From Physocladia obscura (taxonomy: Eukaryota; Chytridiomycota; Chytridiomycetes; Chytridiales; Chytriomycetaceae): DNA of 10,367 bases. Under the pieces are notes generated by a model that worked only from the letters and a program-made list of their open reading frames with translations, did not search any database and was not told where the DNA came from. Below are positions 1 through 7,727 of the stretch, in pieces. The translations under genes were made by a program, and so were the position numbers. Numbering within the stretch: position 1 is the stretch's first letter; each line of letters opens with the position of its first letter. Where the stretch lies: the NCBI GenBank assembly GCA_027596945.1, contig JADGJH010001371.1:1-10367 (forward strand), given 5' to 3'.

Positions 1-418
1 TTCAAAAGGGCTTTGTTCTTCTTTTCTGTGAAAATATAATCTTACAATAAAACACAAATTCTACCTTTACAATCTGATCTATTATCAAGCTTTTAAAGCT
101 CCCCCTTCATGTGAAAGACCAACAGAGTGGAACTTATTTGATTGTTCACATCTCCAAAATATCCATTTTTTTGGGTGAGTGTACCTGGTCCTTCAATCAA
201 CAAAAAGAAGCATTCAACTATTTCCACCATGCTCCTTAACACATAAAGTCCTCCAGTTTATATGTACATATAACCTCTGCTTAATGATGAAACAGATGGT
301 CTTTGTTGATTTAGATTTTGAATGCATTTTTGTTAATGAAGGATTCAGTTCATCTTCCGTACAGCTTGAATTTATACTACCTTCAACAGCAGTGCACCAA
401 ATAGTATGACAGAAAGCT

Positions 419-1047
419 ATGTGGGATGTGACAGATAATGGTGTGACAACAAATAATATAGAATCAAATTCAGGACTACCAGCTAGAATAGATTTATATG
501 AAATTAAGAAAATACTGTGTTCATATAAAAAAAAGATATTGAAAAAGTCATAATAAAAATTTTTCAGTCAAAAGCAGATATGACACAACAAAGAAGAATT
601 GGGATATATAAAGTCATAAATGGTATGCTTGTGCAGGATAGCTCTTGTCCCTAATAAATTTCAACAGTTTCAGACAATTGGCTCCTTTTGAGTATGCCAG
701 TTGACTAAATTTGTTGATAAGTTTGTGAAGGCCATCAAACTTGCAAGATCCAAAGAAGTTGAGAGTAATTTTTCACCCTGATAAAGAGTATGCCCCAAAG
801 TATGGGGAGGAGTTCCAAAGAGCAGACAAAGCTCACTTTATTCACTGGTGCCTGAACTGAGATAGATACAGACATTAAATAAATTTGAAAAGGACATGTG
901 TAGAACTGCAGTATTAAACTCAACTTTTTTGATCCTTCAGGAAAACCAGTGTGTAATTCAGATGGAACAGAGTCAAGACAGACACTAATAATACAGAGAC
1001 ATCATGAATATGTTTGTTTCATTTATCTAAATGAAGCTAAACTGTAA
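419..1047 (+). pseudogene. Unidentified decayed coding tract
   Basis: Successive open stretches on + chain with few interruptions. Frame A (419-530) begins MWDVTDNGVTTNN. A second frame (529-654) takes over at an eight-base A-run (527-534) and contains KADMTQQRRIGIYKVINGM. A third (about 641-770) contains TKFVDKFVKAIKLARSKEVE with one TGA. A fourth (762-860) contains RVIFHPDKEYAPKYGEEF. After a gap comes 904-1047 with FFDPSGKPVCNSDGTESR. The amino-acid texture looks protein-like, unlike random translation of AT-rich DNA, and frame changes occur where one frame fades and the next begins. I recognise no family. A transposon polyprotein or a dead host gene are both possible. It ends 150 bp before the Tc1-type insertion. 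Confidence 0.35.
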
Positions 1048-1131
1048 TAATAGCTTTATTTATGGGCAGTTGATAAAAGGAAAACAATATTTATAAAAAG
1101 GTAAATACTGTTTCATCTGATCTGTTGTTAT

Positions 1132-1154
1132 TTCTGCAGCACACTGCTGCAGAA
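1132..1154. repeat. Short perfect hairpin
   Basis: TTCTGCAGCA and its exact reverse complement TGCTGCAGAA are separated by 3 nt. The stem is GC-richer than its surroundings and lies 45 bp left of the Tc1-type element. Confidence 0.8.
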
Positions 1155-1199
1155 GTCTCGACAGAATCAACAGAAAATTGTTGAGAAGAATCTAGCATA

Positions 1200-1720
1200 C
1201 AGTTTGTCCCAAAAAAAAATTGCACACACACATTTTTTTATTCAATATCTTGTCCAACGCTGTCACACTCCAATAAGTTGACATCATCAAGGTGAATCTT
1301 TGCAAATCCCAGTCTCGTTTGCTGATTTTGCTCTGAAAGTAAAGGTTTCTTCCAAAGACGGTGCAATGTGAGGTTGTCCTGTTGATTGTGGATTTTGACG
1401 GGACAACAACATCTGGACCAAAGCACGTTGCAAGCTCCACTTTTACATCTCTAATAGGCATCATTGAATTCTCAGCAACAATTTTTTTAATCTGCAGACC
1501 AGTGTGCCCATCAGTGACTTTCTTGCAGATGTGCAGTTTGGCAGGCAGACCCTTTGTCTTCACAAACTCACAATATCAAGACCTCAGAGCAGGAGACTTT
1601 TTCCATACTTTAGCAGCAATGATGTTCCAAGGCACTTTCACCTCACACAAGTTGAGAATGCATTCCTTTTCATGGTCAGTATACATTTTTTCATTTGTGC
1701 AATTTTTGTGGGACAGACTG
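1200..1720 (-). mobile_element. Non-autonomous Tc1/mariner-type element (521 bp)
   Basis: The left end CAGTTTGTCCC (from 1200) and the right end, read inward on the other strand, CAGTCTGTCCC (from 1720), are matching terminal inverted repeats. Both continue into an A-run and ATTGCACA, giving roughly 30 bp with a 2-nt length difference. The element is flanked by TA on both sides (1198-1199, 1721-1722), the target-site duplication of the Tc1/mariner superfamily. Autonomous members are usually over 1 kb, so this copy has lost most of its interior. The remaining transposase reading frame runs right to left. Confidence 0.85.
1238..1686 (-). pseudogene. Tc1/mariner transposase N-terminal remnant, broken
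   Basis: On the minus strand an ATG at 1686-1684, just inside the right repeat, opens a helix-turn-helix-like N-terminus (EKECILNLCEVKVPWNIIA). It is interrupted by an in-frame TGA at 1578-1576 and continues as a second DNA-binding segment (IKKIVAENSMMPIRDVKVEL, then STINR) before changing frame near 1370-1385. The second frame carries WKKPLLSEQNQQTRLGFAKI, a typical Tc1 spacer just before the catalytic domain. The DDE catalytic core is absent, and the frame ends abruptly near 1240. The recognition and the breaks are visible directly. The copy is inactive and could move only with a transposase supplied elsewhere. Confidence 0.8.
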
Positions 1721-1722
1721 TA

Positions 1723-2775
1723 TTCACTATGTAAAAGTTTGTATTTTGACTTTCAATATTTGTTGCAATCTCCATTTATGATTGTGTATGGTAAGGAATT
1801 TTAGCAAGAATTCTTTTTTCTTTATTCTAGATTTTCATTGTTCAAAATCCTCAATCACAAAAATTCCAAAAACAGTCTTTAAATAAATCTTGCATTTTCC
1901 TCCCCATACAAAACTTCATTGTATTAATACAAAAGCTACCACTTAATGACAGAAATAGCAAGTCCACTGTTTTGTTCTTTAATTTTTAAGCAAATTGAGT
2001 GATTTCTTTCAATAAAGAGTGAATTCATTTTTCAATACAGTTTGAATCTTTTATACTTTAACACTATTTCAGTGTTAGAAAGTATAAGCAATTTTATTTT
2101 GAACATTATATTATTATTTTATTAAACAAAGAAAATTCCAGGCAATAAAAAATCTAATTTCTCCCTCATCTCACATTTCTATTTTGCTCACATAGTCCCA
2201 ATTTCACTTATTGTATTTAGAAATAAGATGGAATAATGATTTTTGGTAAAAAGGAAAGATTTCTTCCATTATGTAATCCCTAATGAATAAAATTATGTAT
2301 CCATGTTCAGCTTGAATATCAACTCAACACACTAGTTAATAGTATGAGACCCACTCCACCTACTATAACGTTCAAGCACTGTGATGTAAATTAGATTGTT
2401 AATCTAATTTTCTCAAAGAAATTTCTAAGCCTTCTATTACTTTCAAGAACTTGAAAACAATTCAAGTGATTTCCAACAATTTTACAGCATCTTTTATTCT
2501 TTTTTTTTCTACTTCAAAAACTACTTAAACCCAATTTTTTTTTCTTTTTATTATTATTGGTATTATTAAATAAAAACAAAGTACACATTAAGTATTAAAC
2601 TTTCTACCTCAACTTTATCTCATACTTGAATCTTAAACTCTCATCATTCAGTTCTAAGATATTTAGTATTGAATTAGTTGACTCAAACCGTTACAGCTAC
2701 CAGCACAACCTTCTATCATTTCTTCAACTTACCAGAACCTTACGCCTATTCCCTAGCTACCATTTTGTAATTTAC
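1723..2775. other. AT-rich intergenic DNA, no gene seen
   Basis: About 1 kb of low-complexity AT-rich sequence with A/T runs and TTATTATTATT-like stretches. No coding-like tract, RNA gene or recognised element is visible. The only structured item is the perfect 10-bp hairpin at 2388-2410. Confidence 0.6.
2388..2410. repeat. Short perfect hairpin, AT-rich
   Basis: AAATTAGATT and AATCTAATTT are exact reverse complements separated by GTT. Such an arrangement can arise by chance in AT-rich DNA. Confidence 0.75.
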
Positions 2776-3090
2776 TGCAAACTGAGAATGTGTTGAATCC
2801 TGTGAATAGAACAACAATTTAAATACCAAATTCCATGCCTCAAAACAAAACTTTTGTGCCTCATTTCCAATGCCTTAATATTGATTAAAAACCAATTTCT
2901 TAGCAAAATGTTCAAATGTAAAAGACAAAGTTAGGACATTTAATCCCTATTCTTGAATTTTGCCATGAATGAAATAAAAATTAATTTCTTTCACAGTCAT
3001 CTAATACATGATATCTCTATTTCCAATTCTATTAAATATTATTTAACATTTATTCAGCTTGTATAACACATTTTATTCTTAAATCTAAAA
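2776..3090. repeat. Dispersed repeat, copy A
   Basis: This copy shares long runs with 6376-6722: TGCAAACTG, TGTTGAATCCTG, GAATAGAACAACAATTTA, CTTTTGTGCCTCATTTC and AATATTGATTA, plus a nearly unbroken 3' part (TCTATTTCCAATTCTATTAA onward to the TTTTATT before 3090). Compared with copy B it lacks about 80 bp near its start and carries about 70 extra bp around 2915-2990. I see no terminal inverted repeats or coding sequence. Confidence 0.85.
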
Positions 3091-4320
3091 GAATGACAGA
3101 TGCCCTGCAGTCTAAATAGTTTTGAACATAATTTTTTCATAATAATTGTATTAAAAATCAATAGAAACATTTAGAAAAATCTACAAAGAACAAATCCTTT
3201 ATCTTTGACAAAAGACAGTTGTAAGATACTAAGGAGGCATCCACAGTTTTTTGTACCAACAGATCTGAATATTAAGTTATTTATTAACCAAAAACAGAAC
3301 AGTGATTTGTCAAAAGTCATAAGAACCAACTGCAAATTGCTATCACATCAATTATTTGTAAGCAATGGTAGAAAGATCAAATTTGTTTAGCCTTTAGATG
3401 GGGCAGCATTTTATATTTGGTATAGATCTCATTACTCTATTTTATGGTCATAGAAATGATTCATTAATATATAAATAACAGTCAAGTCATTTTTTAGGGT
3501 GCTGGGAAATTTTAAATTCAAAATTGACCAAGTTACATTTTTGGAGAAATTGTATTATTTACAGTAGTTAGCCAACAATTATGAACAGACAAATGACTCA
3601 AAATTAGTTCTTGTTTTGGTGCCATTTGTTTTAGCAGTTTGCATTTAAGTAATCTATTAATTTCAACTTGGCGTTATATTTTTATTGCTGGTTTTATTAT
3701 TAGAATTTGACCAATGTATTATTCACATAGAAGCAGGTCTGTAATGTTAAAAATGCTGAAAATTTTTTAATTATCTTTTTCGTAAGTTGTGAGTCATCAC
3801 TTTCCTAAAGATATTTGATTTTTGTCATATATTCACTAGAGAAGAATTGCTTTACTTTATCAAATAAAGAGTTGCTTTAATTATTGATTTATGTAAATTA
3901 AAAAATCCATTCTATTGCTGTTTGGTTTTTCAGTCAATCCTTTATTAAAAATTTCTATTCTTGTGTAATATATGGTTTTCAGTAAGTATTGCTGTCAAGA
4001 GCCATCAGCAAGTTTAGGGTCTCTAATGTTTCCAAAATGAGGCAAATAAAAAATTATATGTAAGAAAATCTCCAGATTAGTTCTGAGAATTTCTTAAATA
4101 TATTCACTTGAAGATACTGTGGAATTTGGAAATATTTTTGTAAAATGTTTCAAAGATGTGAAACACCAACATAAAATATGTCCACTACATCTTTTCATTA
4201 TCAAAATTGCAAATTCTGTTTGGAACATATTTTTCCAAGCAAACTTCCTTAGGTTGCCAAAATGAGAATGAATTTTTACAAAATCATTGATAAACTTCAA
4301 AAATCATATTGGTTTTAGAC
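3091..4320. other. AT-rich intergenic DNA, no supported gene
   Basis: About 1.2 kb of AT-rich sequence. A 61-codon open stretch at 3205-3390 (+, no ATG start) and a 68-codon frame at 4094-4300 (-) have no recognisable motif and are of a length expected by chance here. No RNA gene, transposon end or regulatory array is seen. Confidence 0.55.
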
Positions 4321-4490
4321 AACTAAGGTATTCACACAGTATGCAAGTAACAAAGTGCGTCAGCAAGGGAGTGGTGATTGAAAACGATAACAAACTATTT
4401 ATTATAATTAAGGCACCTGTGCATTATGCAAGCAACAGAGTGTGTTAGCAATGGAGTAGTGGTTGAAAAAGGGGACAACTTAAAAAAAAA
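4321..4490. repeat. 85-bp tandem duplication, two diverged copies
   Basis: Unit 1 (4321-4405) and unit 2 (4406-4490) align without gaps at an offset of exactly 85 bp: AACTAAGG against AATTAAGG, ATGCAAGTAACAAAGTG against ATGCAAGCAACAGAGTG, and GAGTGGTGATTGAAAA against GAGTAGTGGTTGAAAA. The last 15 bases of the unit are less similar. Substitutions are scattered, so the duplication is old. No coding frame spans both copies. Confidence 0.85.
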
Positions 4491-4820
4491 GAAAGAGAAA
4501 AATCCAGATTCATATTATTTTTTCATTCAAGCGTATTTTTTACATGACGCAATTTTTGATGGATTTGCCTCAATGAGAATTGTATGGGGTATCTTTGATA
4601 TGGAATCAATTTATACTGATAAGAATTGGACACAGGTAAATTGGTAACGTGTTGTAATATCACAGGATTTTATGTCATATTTTATTTTACTGAATCAGAA
4701 CAAATTTCTTATTTTCTTTCAAGGGCTCGTTCCAATTAAGTTTGAGCGGTTTTGGGAATTTTAAAATAAACTGCATCTGTTGAGTCGATTTCAACAACAC
4801 TTCATTTTTCCAAAATCGCT
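4491..4820. other. Intergenic DNA with an imperfect nested hairpin
   Basis: No gene is supported. A 73-codon frame from 4426 covers repeat unit 2 and AT-rich sequence and lacks motifs. At 4744-4820 GAGCGGTTTTGGGAATTTT and, on the other strand, AGCGATTTTGGAAAAATG form imperfect arms around an inner TGTTGA (4778-4783)/TCAACA (4791-4796) stem. The structure abuts the GC-richer duplicated unit that starts at 4821. Confidence 0.5.
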
Positions 4821-5114
4821 GAATGGAACCAACGAAACAGCCCCAGCCCCCTCCGAGGCGGACAAGTATCCTCTCTGAGAGAGAACCCCACCGAGACAAG
4901 CGGCCTTCCATGGAAAACAGAGCTCATGAAAGACAGCGTTGCCTGCTACTTCTGTAGCCCTTCCTGACAGTGTAGCGGCCTGGATGGGACCGACGGAACA
5001 GCTCCCTCCGAGGCGGATAGGTATCCTCTCTGTGAGAAAACCATGCCGAGACAACCTTACATTGGAAAACAAAGTCAATGAAAGACGGCACTTGACTGCT
5101 ACTTTCGTAGCCCC
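4821..5114. repeat. GC-richer duplicated unit, two copies of about 140 bp
   Basis: Copy 1 (4821-4960) and copy 2 (4980-5114) are direct repeats separated by about 20 bp. They share CTCCGAGGCGGA, GTATCCTCTCTG, CCGAGACAA, TGGAAAACA, ATGAAAGAC and TGCTACTT.YGTAGCCC. Offsets of about 155 bp and small indels show old divergence. Base composition stands out from the AT-rich flanks. On the minus strand both copies can encode a similar peptide (LSR-G-L-ERI, then RLGG, VG and IQ), but in different reading frames, so no single intact protein spans them. No tRNA-like promoter boxes are visible. It may be a SINE-like or satellite fragment. Confidence 0.8.
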
Positions 5115-5600
5115 ACGTCAAATGGAAAATATAATAGAATAGAGGAGGTTTACATTTTTTGTTCTTGTGATCGCGATCCTGATCGTGATTGTGAAGTTCT
5201 GTTATCTGTCATCGTTGTCACTCATTTTTTGTCCAACACTCATGAAGTTTGAAGACAATGAAATCGATTCGTACATCCGCAACCATTCAAATGGCACATT
5301 TTAGCAGTGCCTTCAGCTCTATGCGCAATGAAGTTTTTGAAAGAAAATTCCAATCGTGATTTTGGCTTTTTTTCCAGTTTGCTTTTTATACAAAAATTAA
5401 CCAAAAAAAACCGAAATAAAATAAACCGCTTGGTACATTCATTCTTGCTGATCTATCCCAATTCACTGTTGCTAAATTTTTCTGGTAGCACTGATTGCCA
5501 ACATTTGCTCATACATATTTGTTGATACCAGAAATAAAGTCACAGACCCTTTTTTGTTCCTTTTTGAGAGTTTAACATTTATAATAAATTTCTTTTTTGA
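5115..5600. other. Intergenic DNA, no supported gene
   Basis: A short hexamer-like tandem (GATCGC, GATCCT, GATCGT, GATTGT; about 5168-5192) lies in a roughly 50-codon stop-free stretch without ATG (after the TAG near 5139 to the TAG at 5301-5303). That stretch would encode a hydrophobic run (VLVIAILIVIVK). It may be a decayed exon but could equally be chance. The ORF from 5307 has no motif. The remainder is AT-rich. Confidence 0.45.
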
Positions 5601-5770
5601 CAGTAACTGAAATTGAAAACCCATGAAATAACTCAACTTTTCTTGCTTTCAACTCAACTCACCTCAGAGTCTATTTCTCAAAGTTGAGTTGACTTAGGAT
5701 CAAGTTGACAAGTTGACCTGATTTTTGGATCACTGATTCATAATCAAGTCAAGTCAAGTCTGGGGATCCC
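5601..5770. repeat. Patch dense in AAGTTGA/TCAAGT words, possible transposon end
   Basis: ACTCAACTTT (5631-5640) and AAAGTTGAGT (5680-5689) are exact inverted repeats. AACTCAACTC (5651), CAAGTTGACAAGTTGACC (5701-5718) and TCAAGTCAAGTCAAGTC (5744-5760) add direct and inverted copies, and GGGGATCCCC (5762-5771) is a palindrome. Short words of this kind are seen in subterminal regions of hAT-type elements. CAGTAACTG at 5601 and CAGTGATCC read inward from 5735 could be terminal repeats, but the flanks show no matching 8-bp duplication. Assignment to hAT is a guess; the repeat density itself is plain. Confidence 0.55.
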
Positions 5771-5771
5771 C

Positions 5772-6375
5772 TAACTGACACTACTGCCTTTGATTTTAGC
5801 ATTCAATCATACAATTTTACAATCTAGTATAATTGCTATTTAGAACTAATTAGCAGAGATCCCTTTATTTTAATACTGAAACAACAGAAATTCATTCAAT
5901 TATCTTGGTAGAATTTTGTTATGCTAAGTCAAATAAAGATTTAGTGTATTTGTATCACTGAAGGTAATTAAATGTTAGTTCACAATGAAGAAAAGTATAT
6001 CACTGTGGCATGACACATTGTTTTTTTATAATTTACAAATCATATTTCATTATGTTAAGTTTATTATGAGATTCTCACATGATGGTCTGTTCAAAACACC
6101 TTGATTTTATTCAATAATTACCTTTTTAAATATTTCTTTTATTGTATTTTATAATTTATTATTTGTCTGTTTCTTTTTGTTCTTTTTGGTTATTCATGTT
6201 TTTTTAGTTTTTATTGTTTTTGTTTCTATTTGGGTTTGGGGATTGAATTAATAAAATGAAGGTGCTCTGAAAAATTGAGTGTTGTTTGCAGGATGCAACT
6301 AGCTCTGCTACACATCCACATGCCTTCCACCACTTAGTGCTGATATACTAAACTCACAACAGCCCCAGTGATAAG
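5772..6375. other. AT-rich intergenic DNA, no gene seen
   Basis: AT-rich sequence with a T/G-rich stretch around 6120-6245 (TTTTTGTT, GTTTTTGTTTC, TTTGGGTTTGGGG). No coding-like tract or structured element was found. Confidence 0.6.
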
Positions 6376-6722
6376 TGCAAACTGTTTGTTACATGCCTTT
6401 TTGTTGAATCCTGCAAAGGCAGATTCACTTGAATTGGTGGAATTTGCACACTAAAGTATAATTTTAGTTTTAGAATCTTATCATTTATTTCCAAGAATAG
6501 AACAACAATTTAAAATACCCAATTTCATGCCTCAAAATAAACTTTTGTGCCTCATTTCTAATTCCTCCTCAATATTGATTACAAACCAATTTCTTAGTAA
6601 AAGAAAATTGTTCAAATTTTCTTTCACAGTCATCTAATAAATGATGCTTCTATTTCCAATTCTATTAAATATTATTTAACATCTATTCAGCTTGTATAAC
6701 ACATTTTATTTCTTAATTCTAA
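6376..6722. repeat. Dispersed repeat, copy B
   Basis: This is the same-orientation partner of 2776-3090. The best-conserved part is 6495-6722, ending in CTTGTATAACACATTTTATT. Homology stops close to where the decayed coding tract downstream begins, so this copy may mark an insertion or a duplication boundary. The type of element is unknown. Confidence 0.85.
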
Positions 6723-7431
6723 CACTTTTATCCCTTGCATTCAATGACAATTGGGATAGATTTAGTGATATTGTGGAAGGAAGTAGTGGATATCCTTCAG
6801 TAATGCACCATCCTCTTGATAGCATATTGACCAGGACTATAATGCAACAGAAATGAAGAGGACCAGCAAATACAAGCTTGCAAAGAAAAGTTAATTTTCA
6901 GGTGACAGAGTACAGTTGGGTGACCAGGGCAATTGGTGATGATGTGGCTCTAGATGGTGGCATCAACAGAATGTTGCTTGAGTATAAAGAGAAGGGTTCT
7001 TGTTGCTGGTGGTGCTAGAACATGGATTTGGTATTTTAAAAGGAAAAAAACAAAAAATTGTGTTTGTAATTATTAACCATACTTGCCTGTCTCTATTTAT
7101 TCTATTTATCTCCAGAGAATGATGGATGCTCCCTGGATACTCTCAGGATATAGTCAAGGCTCAAACATCTCTCAAGTTCATGCTGAACATATTTCCCATT
7201 GATTTTCTGTGAAAAGTCTCAATTATTTGAGGAAGATGTTGCAAGGTTACTGACTCTCCAATGCTTACTGACTTTAACTGATGGAACAGTTTTGAGCTGA
7301 TGGGCTGGTTTTGCACTGATGGACTGGTTTTTGGCCAATGATCAAGCCTTGCTTGATGATCTTACAGCTGCAATGAAAAGACAGACAAATGAACCTGGCA
7401 TAATTGCTTTGATATTGGAATTTCTCAAAGT
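6680..7431 (+). pseudogene. Decayed multi-exon gene, unidentified
   Basis: One frame runs from 6680 to 7018 with a single internal stop (TGA 6854-6856) before TAG 7016-7018. It includes NDNWDRFSDIVEGSSGYPSV and WVTRAIGDDVALDGGINRM. An AT-rich stretch follows, then a good splice acceptor (TTATTCTATTTATCTCCAG ending 7115). Open sequence after it is first in one frame (MMDAPWILSGYSQG) and then, from about 7187, in another. That last part contains EKSQLFEEDVARLLTLQCLL, one TGA (7298-7300), then FLANDQALLDDLTAA and GIIALILEFLK. It stops exactly at GTAAGT (7430), a canonical donor. No downstream exon is visible before the kinesin gene. The composition is protein-like, but at least four in-frame stops and a frameshift indicate a dead gene. 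I do not recognise the family; a DGG motif faintly recalls HECT-type ligases, too weak to call. Confidence 0.45.
7279..7335. repeat. Three 19-bp tandem units inside the decayed gene
   Basis: TGATGGAACAGTTTTGAGC (7279-7297), TGATGGGCTGGTTTTGCAC (7298-7316) and TGATGGACTGGTTTTTGGC (7317-7335) are head-to-tail copies with a strict 19-bp period. As 19 is not a multiple of 3, an expansion by one unit would have shifted the reading frame. A stop codon falls at the start of unit 2. Confidence 0.85.
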
Positions 7432-7727
7432 AAGTTCATTAAGAAACAATCAATGATAGTTTAAGTTAAATTAGAAAAAAAAATTTATAAGAAAAAACAA
7501 ACCAGAGAGTAATAATCTACATCTGTCATATTTCTATTCTTCAAACTTTTTTTTTAGAGGATTGAAATAACTTTATATGCCACAATTACTTTCCACTCCC
7601 AACTCCTTTTACTTGTTTCCACCCCAACTTCTTTTGTTTCCACCCCAACTGCAATGATACAAAAAAATTGTTTCGATTTGGAAAATGTTTTGAAATTGAA
7701 ATCAACTTGACAGATTAACTCCTAAAG
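7432..7727 (+). promoter_or_regulatory. Upstream region of the kinesin gene with pyrimidine repeats
   Basis: AT-rich sequence after the GTAAGT donor leads to three C/T-rich repeats: TTCCACTCCCAACT (7591-7604) and two copies of TTGTTTCCACCCCAACT (7613-7629, 7634-7650, 21-bp offset). They end 78 bp before the start codon, where a core promoter or transcription start would be expected. No TATA box is clear. Regulatory use is inferred from position only. Confidence 0.4.

Noticed and set aside
3174..3390. Stop-free run of about 70 codons on + with protein-like texture
   Set aside because: There is no ATG start, splice context or recognisable motif. A run this long is not surprising in six frames of 10 kb.
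4094..4300. 68-codon frame on the minus strand
   Set aside because: It has no motif and no neighbouring coding tract, and its length fits chance.
4821..5114. tRNA-derived SINE
   Set aside because: I found no A-box or B-box promoter sequences and no cloverleaf in the duplicated unit.
5307..5525. 72-codon + frame starting MPSALCAMKF
   Set aside because: It is Lys/Asn/Leu/Ile-rich as expected from AT-rich DNA, with no homology recognised and no splice or promoter context.
6730..7020. Possible HECT ubiquitin-ligase or macrodomain similarity in the decayed tract
   Set aside because: Only a short DGG-containing motif suggests it, and the surrounding residues do not follow either family, so no identity was assigned.
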